From assembly GCA_050742255.1 (NCBI GenBank), contig JBOGHU010000035.1, forward strand, positions 1-12,974: DNA of 12,974 bases, written 5' to 3'. The position numbers were made by a program, and so were the translations under genes. Below are positions 1 to 5,925 of this stretch, piece by piece (positions within the stretch are counted from its first letter, which is position 1; every line of letters starts with the position of its first letter). Source of the stretch: JBOGHU01 sp050742255. Its GTDB lineage: Bacteria > Actinomycetota > Acidimicrobiia > Acidimicrobiales > CADCSY01. The notes below the pieces were generated by a model, which saw only the letters and a program-made list of their open reading frames with translations, was not told the origin of the DNA and searched no databases.

Positions 1-965
1 GGCTCATGTACTACGGCGCCCGCTACTACGACCCCACCCTCGCCCGGTTCATCTCCGCCGACACCATCACCCCCGGCGGCGGAGCCATCGCCCTCAACCG
101 CTACGCCTACGCCAACAACAACCCGGCAGTCGGCACCGACCCCACTGGCCATGCCTGCGTTCGTATCGACTATGAGGGCTGCACACCCACAGGACGACCA
201 GTCACATCATCATCAGGATCTGGAAAGGTCAAAAGCGCTTCCATCGGAGGCGGCGGGGGCTCGGGATCCGGCGGCGGTGATCGCGGCGATACAACGCCGG
301 CAGTCCCCGACTACATCACGGTCAACTGGGGCTTCGGCGTAATTACCCAGTTCAGCTGGTGTGCACCAGAACACGATTGTGAGGGCGCAGGTCAGTCGAC
401 CGTGTCGGCCTACGCAGACCGCGAGTTCGTGATCCTGGAGGCGCTCAACTATGACGCGTGCGCTGACCCGACGTCCTGGGGATGCGCGCTGCTCGTAGCC
501 GAGACAGCAGCGATGGTCCTTCCGCCAGTCGGAGCCAGCGCGAAGGTCGCCGGCAGACTCGCCTCGGGGATCGGACGCATTCTTCGACTCGGCAAGGGTG
601 TGGCCCCACAAACGCTAGGTAGTGGTGTTCGCGGTCTGGCCAACGCTGGCGATGAGCTCGCGCAGGGTGGCGTCTACGCGCTGCGTGATCCGGTGACGGG
701 TCAGGTCGTCCGTACCGGTCGAACGAACAGTCTGTTGCGACGTCAGGGTGAGCACTTCCGGGACCCGCGGCTGTCGGACTACGAGTTCGAGGTTGTCGCG
801 AGAACCGATGTGTACGCGCAGCGGCGAGGTTTGGAGCAGCTGGTGCACGACGCCTACAACCCGGCGCTAAACCGGATCAACCCGATCAGCGCGACCAATC
901 CGAACCGGGCCTGGTATCTCTCCGAGGCGGAGCAGTTCTTGGCTCGCTACGGCGGGGGCGGGTAG
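1..965 (+). CDS. Rhs-family polymorphic toxin, C-terminal part with GIY-YIG-like nuclease tip (5' partial)
   Basis: The gene enters from the left edge in frame; the ATG at position 6 is an internal Met. Counting from it, residues 1-48 form the end of the conserved Rhs core (YYGARYYDP, RFISADT, LNRYAYANNNP, DPTG). A variable tip follows: a Gly/Ser-rich linker at about 78-92, a Cys-containing middle region (C119, C125, C152, C160), a short hydrophobic stretch at 161-178, and a terminal domain at about 220-319. That domain has the GIY-YIG pattern: GVY at 222-224, VRTG at 235-238 in place of YIG, R246, E277 as the likely catalytic Glu, and N285. In Rhs proteins the last ~100 residues are the toxin, delivered to competitor cells, so a DNA-cleaving effector is inferred. 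The stop overlaps the start of the next gene, as expected for a toxin-immunity pair. Confidence 0.85.
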   Translation, partial: LMYYGARYYDPTLARFISADTITPGGGAIALNRYAYANNNPAVGTDPTGHACVRIDYEGCTPTGRPVTSSSGSGKVKSASIGGGGGSGSGGGDRGDTTPAVPDYITVNWGFGVITQFSWCAPEHDCEGAGQSTVSAYADREFVILEALNYDACADPTSWGCALLVAETAAMVLPPVGASAKVAGRLASGIGRILRLGKGVAPQTLGSGVRGLANAGDELAQGGVYALRDPVTGQVVRTGRTNSLLRRQGEHFRDPRLSDYEFEVVARTDVYAQRRGLEQLVHDAYNPALNRINPISATNPNRAWYLSEAEQFLARYGGGG

Positions 966-1432
966 TGCCGCGGCGCTTGCCCTACGGCGACGGCGACTGG
1001 TTCGCGGTGCCGCTGCGTGAGGGCGGCGGCTACGGCGTCGGCGTAGTAGCTCGCCACGACGGCCGAGGCGGCGTCATCGGCTACTTGTTCGGCCTTCGGG
1101 CCGACGAGGCGCCGACGCTCGACGATGTTGCTGGACTCCGTCCTTCGGACGCCGTCCGGGTCATGCGCTTCGGTGACCTCGGCTTGATCAAGGGGCAGTG
1201 GCCGATCCTCGGCACGCTCGAAGGCTGGGACCCTGAGGACTGGCCGATCCCCGCGTTTGGTCGGCGTGAGCCGTCTGGCCGCGCCTTCCGGGTGATCTAT
1301 TCGCCCGAAGACCTCCGGGGCCCGGTGCGCGAGGAACCGATCACTGATGACGAGTGCGATCGCCTCCCGCGCGACGCGCTGAGCGGTGCGGGTGCTGTCG
1401 AGCTGGTGCTCACCCAGCTCCTCGCCGCCTGA
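965..1432 (+). CDS. Imm26-like immunity protein for the Rhs toxin
   Basis: This 155-residue protein starts at a GTG that shares one base with the stop of the Rhs gene (TAGTG), so the two are probably translationally coupled. No membrane segment or signal peptide is seen, which suits a cytosolic neutraliser of a nuclease. The N-terminus (GDGDWFAVPLREGGGYGVGVVARHD split as GDWFAVPL and GYGVGVVAR) matches the opening strand pattern I know from the Imm26 family: an acidic/aromatic start, then 'PL', then a Gly-rich strand. A later IPAF segment with nearby Trp residues (DWPIPAF, residues 91-97) also fits. Family assignment is from memory of the pattern and is moderate; the immunity role rests mainly on position directly behind the toxin tip. 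Confidence 0.65.
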   Translation: MPRRLPYGDGDWFAVPLREGGGYGVGVVARHDGRGGVIGYLFGLRADEAPTLDDVAGLRPSDAVRVMRFGDLGLIKGQWPILGTLEGWDPEDWPIPAFGRREPSGRAFRVIYSPEDLRGPVREEPITDDECDRLPRDALSGAGAVELVLTQLLAA

Positions 1433-1438
1433 CGGCGC

Positions 1439-1810
1439 TCAGCCGGCGTTGGCCCAGCGGCGGGCTTCGTGGCGGAGCAGGACGCCTTCAATGAGGGCGC
1501 GCACGAGTTGCTTGCCTTCCTCGTCGAGCTGGGCGCTGGCGGCTTCGAACTGGAGGCGCAGGTCCTCGTCGGGACCGCGGTCGGCGTCGTCGAAGAGGAG
1601 CGAGTCTGCGCTGCAGTTGAGCGCGAGCGCGAGGTTGCGGAGCACGTCGAGAGTGGGCTGGCTGGTGCCGGCCTCATAGCGGCGGATGTTCGAGACGTGG
1701 ATGCCGACGCGGTCCGCGAGGGCCTGTTGAGTGAGGCCCGCTCCGTGTCGGCGGTCGGCGAGGCGTTGGGCGAGGTCCATGTCGAGGGGGATGACGGCTG
1801 CGGTGACCAT
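1439..1810 (-). CDS. XRE-family helix-turn-helix transcriptional regulator
   Basis: The protein has 123 residues. Residues 13-67 form a Cro/C1-type helix-turn-helix (LAQRLADRRHGAGLTQQALADRVG, seen as AQRLADRR then LTQQALADRVGIHVSNIRRYE, followed by SQPTLDVLRNLALAL). The tail (LLFDDADRGPDEDLRLQFEA... ending LLRHEARRW) is characteristic of a widespread bacterial XRE subfamily of about 110-125 residues. I chose the ATG at 1808-1810 because a GAGGAG Shine-Dalgarno sequence lies about 8 bases upstream, and because an upstream in-frame extension would run through the divergent promoter region and lacks family similarity. The gene is convergent with the immunity gene (6-base gap) and divergent from the primase-like gene, with 88 bases between starts. 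It probably represses that promoter and its own; this is inference. Confidence 0.88.
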   Translation of the reverse strand: MVTAAVIPLDMDLAQRLADRRHGAGLTQQALADRVGIHVSNIRRYEAGTSQPTLDVLRNLALALNCSADSLLFDDADRGPDEDLRLQFEAASAQLDEEGKQLVRALIEGVLLRHEARRWANAG

Positions 1811-1900
1811 ACGGGTGCCTCCTCGGGCTCCTTGATCTGAGCTAGCAGAAACGATATCTATAACAGCGCAAGAACGCCCTCTTGACAGGAGAGCGCTGTT
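1811..1900. promoter_or_regulatory. Divergent promoter region with 8-bp inverted repeat, probable XRE operator
   Basis: AACAGCGC (1862-1869) and its exact reverse complement GCGCTGTT (1893-1900) are centred 31 bp apart, about three helical turns, so both would lie on one DNA face. A TTGATC (1832-1837) lies 17 bases from TATCTA (1855-1860), and an alternative -10, TATAAC, is at 1859-1864, giving a weak candidate promoter for the rightward gene. The left half-site would cover its start point and the right half-site overlaps the Shine-Dalgarno AGGAGA (1887-1892) and TTG start. Occupancy by the adjacent XRE protein is inferred. Confidence 0.45.
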
Positions 1901-4031
1901 GGCCCGCATCCCCGACGCTGAGATCGAGCGGCTCAAGGCCGAGGTGGCGGTCGAGCGCCTGGCCGAGGCACGCGGGATCGTGCTGCGGCGTCATGGCCGG
2001 GACCTGATCGGGTTGTGCCCGTTCCACGACGACCGGGAGCCGAGCCTGGTCATCTCGCCGGCAAAGAAACCTGTGGCACTGCATGGGGGCGTGCGCGGCC
2101 GGGGGCAGCGTGATCGATTGGGTGATGCGGGCCGAGGGCGTGAGCTTCCGCCACGCGGTGGAGCTGCTGCGCAACGGCGCGCGCACCTCGAGCGACGGGC
2201 CGGCGCCGAAGCGGACGTCGGTGCCCAAGCTGGCGGCGCCGTTCGACGTGAGCGCCGAGGACCGGGAGCTGCTGGGCGAGGTCATCGGCTTCTACCACCA
2301 CACCCTGCGGGAATCGCCGGAGGCGATCGGGTTCCTGGACGCCGGCGGATCGCCCATCCGGAGGCGGTGGAGCGGTTCCGGCTGGGGTTCGCGAACCGCA
2401 CGCTCGGCTACCGGCTCCCGCAGCGCAACCGCCAGGCCGGCGCGGAGATCCGAGGCCGGCTGCAGCGCCTCGGGATCTTGCGGTCCTCGGGCCATGAGCA
2501 CTTCACCGGTTCACTCGTCGTTCCCGTCGTCAACGACGGGGTGGTGCACGAGGTCTACGGCCGCAAGATCCGCGACGACCTGCGGGCAGGAACGCCGACC
2601 CACCTCTACCTGCCCGGCCCCCACGCCGGCGTCTGGAACATCGAAGCGTTCGCAGCGGGCGACGAGGTGATCGTGTGCGAGTCGTTGATCGACGCGCTCA
2701 GCTTCTGGTGCGCAGGGCTCCGACACGTGACCGCCGCCTACGGGACCGAAGGTGTCACGACCGAGCACCTCGACGCCATCCGGGTGCACGACATCAAGCG
2801 GGTGCTGATCGCGTTCGACGCCGATGATGCCGGCGACCGCGCCGCCTCCAAGCTCGCGAAGAAGTTGATGGCCGAAGGCGTCGAGTGTTTCCGCGTGCAG
2901 TTCCCCGTCGGCGCGGACGCCAACGACGTCGCGTGCGACGCGAAAAACCCGACCGACGCGCTGGGCAAGCCGATCCGCTCGGCGGCGTGGATGGGCACCG
3001 GGCCCGCTCCGCGCCGACGTGACTCGACGCCACCGGTCGAGCCGCCGCAGGTCGACGAGCACCAGGGCGAGCCCGACGTCGACGAGTCCGAACCGGATGC
3101 TTCCTCTTTCGCTGCCGGGCCGCTGCCGCCCGAGCTGGTGTCGCCCACGCCGGCGCTGCCCGATGACGTCGCGCCGGTGGTCGACGGCGACGAGCTGCGC
3201 GTCGCGCTCGGCGATCGACGGTGGCGGGTCCGCGGCTTGAGCAAGGTTTCCTCGTTCGATCTGTTGCGGGTGAACGTGTTGGTCGCCCGCCACGACGGCC
3301 GCGGCGACCGCTTCCACGTCGACACGCTGGACCTCTACTCGGCCCGGGCCCGCACGGTGTTCGTGAAGCAGGCCGCCGAGGAGCTGCACGTCTCCGACGA
3401 CGTCGTGAAGCACGACCTCGGCCGCGTCCTGCTCGCCTGTGAGCGCGTCGCGGATGAGGTGGTCCGCTCAGCGCAGGCACCGACCGAGCAACCCGTCGTG
3501 TTGACCGAACAAGAACAGGCCGCCGCGCTCGAGCTGCTGCGCGCGCCCGATCTGGTCGGGCGGATCGTCGCCGACTTCGAGCGGGTCGGGATCGTCGGGG
3601 AGGCCACCAACTGCCTCGTCGGTTACCTCGCCGCGGTGAGCCGGAAGCTGGACCGGCCGTTGGCGGTCATCGTCCAGTCCACCTCCGCAGCGGGGAAGAG
3701 TGCGTTGATGGATGCGGTGCTGGCGATGGTGCCGGGCGAGGAGCGGGTGAAGTTCTCAGCCATGACCGGCCAGTCGCTGTTCTACATGGGCGAGGCCGAC
3801 CTGGCCCACAAGGTGCTGGCCGTCGCCGAGGAGGAAGGCGCCGAACGTGCCGCCTACGCGCTGAAGCTGCTGCAGTCCGAGGGTGAGCTGAGTATCGCGT
3901 CGACCGGGAAGGACACGACGTCGGGTCGCCTCGTCACCCACACGTACTCACGGTGCCGCCGATCGCGGATATTGCATGCGGTCGATCACCGAAATTGTCG
4001 GTGTGAGTTTCCCGGGTGGAGCCGGTTGTGA
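1899..4031 (+). pseudogene. Broken CHC2/Toprim/ATPase primase-like mobile-element gene
   Basis: The TTG start has a well-placed AGGAGA (spacing 6). The N-terminus begins like a primase CHC2 zinc finger (CPFH at residues 40-43). At about 2064-2068 the frame is lost: reading the +1 frame restores the second zinc half ([17 protein letters not shown]) up to about 2347, where a missing base returns it to the first frame. No stop falls in between, so the chain stays open but residues ~58-149 are scrambled. Downstream the family signature is good: a Toprim-like fold with E261 (VCESLIDAL) and FDADDAG (D307, D309), then a low-complexity acidic/Pro linker at ~375-420, then a P-loop-like TSAAGKS with K600. 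Similarity stops near residue 683 (nt 3947), where relatives as I recall them continue with a long C-terminal part; the remaining 27 residues look random. Without a zinc finger and C-terminal half it is probably inactive. The intact role, likely element replication, is uncertain. Confidence 0.72.
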
Positions 4032-4128
4032 TGGTAGTCAGTGTTCCCGTTCCGTTCGCTGCCGGCGTCGACCACCTACACAAGCTGCGGACGAGCTGGC
4101 GGCCGCGCGATCTAGTCCCCGATAGTGC

Positions 4129-4165
4129 GTCAGTTTTCAAAGCGGCGTCGACACTCAGTTCTCGA
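4129..4165 (+). repeat. Imperfect direct repeat, possible insertion-sequence terminus remnant
   Basis: GTCAGTTTTCAA (4129-4140) and CTCAGTTCTCGA (4154-4165) match at 9 of 12 positions with a 25-base period, separated by a GCGGCGTCGACA segment. The layout reminds me of the repeated subterminal sequences of IS21-type elements, but no transposase remains and the resemblance is from memory only. Confidence 0.3.
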
Positions 4166-4220
4166 CGTGACGAGGAGAGGAGACTGCTAGCAACTCATCA
4201 CCAGGCGAGCGCACCGGCTA

Positions 4221-4241
4221 TCCTCCCCCACTCCTCCCCCA
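4221..4241 (+). repeat. Perfect 10-bp direct repeat, 11-bp period
   Basis: TCCTCCCCCA occurs at 4221-4230 and again at 4232-4241 with one base between. The one-turn spacing would place both copies on the same DNA face, as for arm-type recombinase or excisionase sites. Function is inferred from location near the tRNA 3' end. Confidence 0.5.
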
Positions 4242-4244
4242 AGT

Positions 4245-4284
4245 AGCGGCAAACCGGGGCAAACAGCGGTCTCCAGCGGCTAAT
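4245..4284 (+). repeat. Four degenerate 10-bp units in tandem
   Basis: Consecutive units AGCGGCAAAC, CGGGGCAAAC, AGCGGTCTCC and AGCGGCTAAT share a 5' AGCGG or CGGGG start, and the first two share GGCAAAC exactly. The period is 10 bases, about one helical turn. This could be a phased protein-binding array next to an attachment site, or the tail of a degraded element. Confidence 0.45.
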
Positions 4285-4330
4285 CGGAGAGAACTCTGAC
4301 CAGGAAGATTCCCCTGGTCAACGCCGATTA
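4281..4330 (-). terminator. Nested inverted repeat downstream of tRNA-Arg
   Basis: The inner stem TGACCAGG (4297-4304) pairs with CCTGGTCA (4313-4320) around an 8-base loop. An outer stem TAATCGG (4281-4287) pairs with CCGATTA (4324-4330). Lying 8 bases beyond the tRNA 3' end on the minus strand, it could end tRNA transcription, though there is no clear U-tract. It could equally be part of a recombination site. Confidence 0.4.
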
Positions 4331-4337
4331 CCAGGTG

Positions 4338-4409
4338 CGCCCCCGGCAGGAATCGAACCTGCGCACACGGCTCCGGAGGCCGCTGCTCTATCCGCTGAGC
4401 TACGAGGGC
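4338..4409 (-). tRNA. tRNA-Arg, anticodon CCG
   Basis: On the minus strand the sequence folds as a full cloverleaf. The acceptor stem is GCCCTCG with CGGGGGC, including one T-G pair. The D arm is GCTC/GAGC with an 8-base loop. The anticodon stem is GCGGC/GCCGT around loop CTCCGGA, giving anticodon CCG, which reads CGG (Arg). There is a 4-base variable loop, and the T arm is GCAGG-TTCGATT-CCTGC. The discriminator is G at 4338. CCA is not encoded (the genome continues CACC), so it must be added by the nucleotidyltransferase. Mycobacterium also has a tRNA-Arg near argS-lysA. Its 3' end faces the accessory region, making it the likely insertion target. Confidence 0.95.
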
Positions 4410-4419
4410 TGGCACACCG

Positions 4420-4425
4420 AGCGTA
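4420..4425 (-). promoter_or_regulatory. -10-like hexamer for tRNA-Arg
   Basis: On the minus strand TACGCT ends 10 bases before the mature tRNA 5' end, a typical position for a -10 box with a short leader. No convincing -35 is seen. Confidence 0.4.
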
Positions 4426-4491
4426 GCGCCCCGGCCGCCGGGCCGGACCCCGCGGACCGACACGTGGGACCGGGCGCGAGAGGCGGCTGGC

Positions 4492-4497
4492 TAGCAT
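4492..4497 (+). promoter_or_regulatory. -10-like hexamer for lysA
   Basis: TAGCAT fits the TAnnnT -10 pattern and would start transcription at about 4504-4505, giving an ~18-base leader before the lysA GTG. No clear -35 is visible. Confidence 0.45.
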
Positions 4498-4521
4498 GCG
4501 GGCGGTGGGCGACGAGGGACC

Positions 4522-5790
4522 GTGACCCCGCTCCCCCCCCATCTGCTCCCCCTCACCGCCGAGGTGCACCGGGGCGGGCGCCTGGCGGTGGGCGGCTGCG
4601 ACGTGGTGGCGCTGGCCGAGCGCCACGGCACGCCCCTGTTCGTTTACGACGAGGCCCACCTGCGGGCCCGGTGCGGGGAGGCGGTGGCGGCCTTCGGCGA
4701 CGGCGCCTCCTACGCGGCCAAGGCCTTCCTGTGCCGGGCCATGGCCGCCCTGGTCCACGAGGAGGGCATGGGCCTCGACGTGGCCACCGGGGGCGAGCTG
4801 CACGTGGCCCTCGACGCCGGGGTGCCGCCCGGGCGCCTGGTGGTGCACGGCAACAACAAGTCCACCGCTGAGCTGGCCCGGGCCCTCGAGATCGGGGCCG
4901 GCCGGGTGGTGGTCGACAGCGACGACGAGCTGGACCGAATCGAGGCCCTGGTGGGGGCCGGCGCCCCGCCCCCCCGAGTGCTGGTGCGGGTGACCCCCGG
5001 TGTGGAGGCCCACACCCACGAGTACGTCATGACCGGCCAGGCCGACTCCAAGTTCGGCTTCGGGTTGGCCAGCGGGGCGGCGGCCGCCGCCGTGGCCCGG
5101 GCCCGGGCGTCCACGGCCATGGAGCTGGTCGGGGTCCACGCCCACATCGGCAGCAACGTCTTCCTGCTGTCCTCCTTCGCCAAGGCCGTCGACCTCCTGG
5201 CCCCCTTCGTGGCCCCCCTCGAGCTCCCTGAGTTGTCCCTGGGCGGCGGGCTCGGCGTCGCCTACGTGGAGGGGGAGGAGGCGCCCTCGATCACCGAGTG
5301 GGGGGCGGCGCTCAAGAAGGCCTGCGCCGAGGCGGGGATCACCGCCCGCCTGCTGGTGGAGCCGGGCCGTGCCGTGGCCGCCGGCGCCGCCCTCACCTGC
5401 TACCGGGTGGGCACCATCAAGCACCTGCCGGGGATCCGCACCTACGTCTCGGTGGACGGCGGGATGAGCGACAACCCCCGCCCGGTGCTGTACGGCAGCG
5501 GCTACGAGGCCTTCCTGCCCCGCGCCGCCGCCGCTGACCGGCCCCAGGTGGTGACCGTGGTGGGCAAGCACTGCGAGTCGGGCGACGTCATCGTCCGCGA
5601 CGCCCGCCTCCCCACCGACCTGGCGGTGGGCGACGTGGTGGCCACCCCCGTCACCGGCGCCTACGGCCACTCGATGGCGTCCACCTACAACAAGGTGCCC
5701 CGGCCCCCCGTGGTCTTCGTCGCCGGCGGTCAGGCCCGGGAGGTGGTGCGCCGGGAGACCCTCGACGACCTGCTGCGCCTGGACGCCTGA
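4522..5790 (+). CDS. lysA: Diaminopimelate decarboxylase
   Basis: This cytosolic PLP enzyme decarboxylates meso-diaminopimelate to L-lysine, the last step of lysine synthesis (EC 4.1.1.20). Its 422 residues fit the family's usual ~420-450. The alanine-racemase-like barrel carries the PLP lysine K67 in YAAKAF, HGNNKS (109-114), the VHAHIGS strand (205-211), the GGGLG phosphate loop (241-245) and EPGR (280-283). The C-terminal beta domain has CESGD (C351 across the dimer interface) and GAYGHSMASTYN (379-390) with the substrate/PLP tyrosine. The GTG start has GAGGG close upstream and no other in-frame start precedes it. The gene is divergent from tRNA-Arg and is followed by 135 bases before hom. 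In Mycobacterium argS directly precedes lysA; here argS is absent and accessory DNA lies beyond the tRNA. Confidence 0.97.
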   Translation: MTPLPPHLLPLTAEVHRGGRLAVGGCDVVALAERHGTPLFVYDEAHLRARCGEAVAAFGDGASYAAKAFLCRAMAALVHEEGMGLDVATGGELHVALDAGVPPGRLVVHGNNKSTAELARALEIGAGRVVVDSDDELDRIEALVGAGAPPPRVLVRVTPGVEAHTHEYVMTGQADSKFGFGLASGAAAAAVARARASTAMELVGVHAHIGSNVFLLSSFAKAVDLLAPFVAPLELPELSLGGGLGVAYVEGEEAPSITEWGAALKKACAEAGITARLLVEPGRAVAAGAALTCYRVGTIKHLPGIRTYVSVDGGMSDNPRPVLYGSGYEAFLPRAAAADRPQVVTVVGKHCESGDVIVRDARLPTDLAVGDVVATPVTGAYGHSMASTYNKVPRPPVVFVAGGQAREVVRRETLDDLLRLDA

Positions 5791-5815
5791 ACCGCCCACC
5801 GCCCCGGCACTCGCC

Positions 5816-5880
5816 GCTCCTTGGACCATGCGCTCCTTGGACGATCCGCCGGCACCGGGCCGGCAAACGGTCCAAAGAGC
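5816..5880 (+). promoter_or_regulatory. Three-copy 11-mer (two direct, one inverted) between lysA and hom
   Basis: GCTCCTTGGAC occurs at 5816-5826 and 5832-5842 (period 16, within a 16-base tandem unit), and its near reverse complement GTCCAAAGAGC is at 5870-5880 (10 of 11 pairs). A smaller GCCGG/CCGGC stem (5848-5852 with 5860-5864) nests between the second and third copies. As RNA, either left copy could pair with the single right copy. As DNA, this is an operator-like cluster 35-100 bases upstream of the hom start point. It could alternatively be the lysA terminator, but no U-tract follows. Confidence 0.5.
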
Positions 5881-5912
5881 AGCCGGAGAGCAGCGGGAGG
5901 GCGGCTCGGAGG

Positions 5913-5918
5913 TACCGT
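5913..5918 (+). promoter_or_regulatory. -10-like hexamer for hom, leaderless spacing
   Basis: TACCGT lies exactly 7 bases before the ATG at 5926, so transcription would begin at or next to the start codon. The same spacing is seen at rpmE and nearly the same at 8720. A GGAGG at 5908-5912 offers a competing leadered start at GTG 5917, in frame. Confidence 0.45.
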
Positions 5919-5925
5919 GACCGCC

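Larger units (their letters stand above)
1..4337. mobile_element. Segment of a decayed genomic island ending at tRNA-Arg
   Basis: This stretch carries only accessory-type genes: an Rhs toxin tip, an immunity protein, an XRE repressor and a broken primase-like gene. It stops abruptly at the 3' end of a tRNA-Arg gene, beyond which lies conserved core metabolism. Integrative elements commonly insert at tRNA 3' ends, so this side of the tRNA is where an island would lie. Several short phased direct repeats and a nested inverted repeat sit in the last 120 bases before the tRNA. No integrase gene or second copy of the tRNA 3' end is visible. The other island end, if it exists, lies outside the window. 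The island reading is inference from gene content and position. Confidence 0.45.
4032..4337. other. Gene-free island boundary region
   Basis: I see no credible gene in these 306 bases. Short open frames lack family similarity and ribosome sites. The stretch holds an imperfect direct repeat near 4129-4165, two perfect copies of a 10-mer at 4221-4241, a run of four related 10-base units at 4245-4284 and a nested inverted repeat at 4281-4330. It lies between the truncated primase-like gene and the tRNA-Arg 3' end, so it is best read as island debris plus a possible attachment region. Confidence 0.6.

Noticed and set aside
1811..1936. Extended start for the XRE regulator
   Set aside because: It would run through the divergent promoter and into the neighbouring gene; the ATG at 1808-1810 has a clear Shine-Dalgarno sequence.
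2064..2347. Programmed ribosomal frameshifting in the primase-like gene
   Set aside because: It would need a +1 and then a -1 event with no recognisable slippery heptamer or stimulatory structure; indels explain it better, and the 3' end is also lost.
4016..4246. Small plus-strand open frame in the island boundary
   Set aside because: No ribosome site, no domain, and its codons run across the short direct repeats.
5821..5925. TTG-started N-terminal extension of homoserine dehydrogenase
   Set aside because: It translates the repeat cluster and adds 35 residues not expected before the Rossmann strand.
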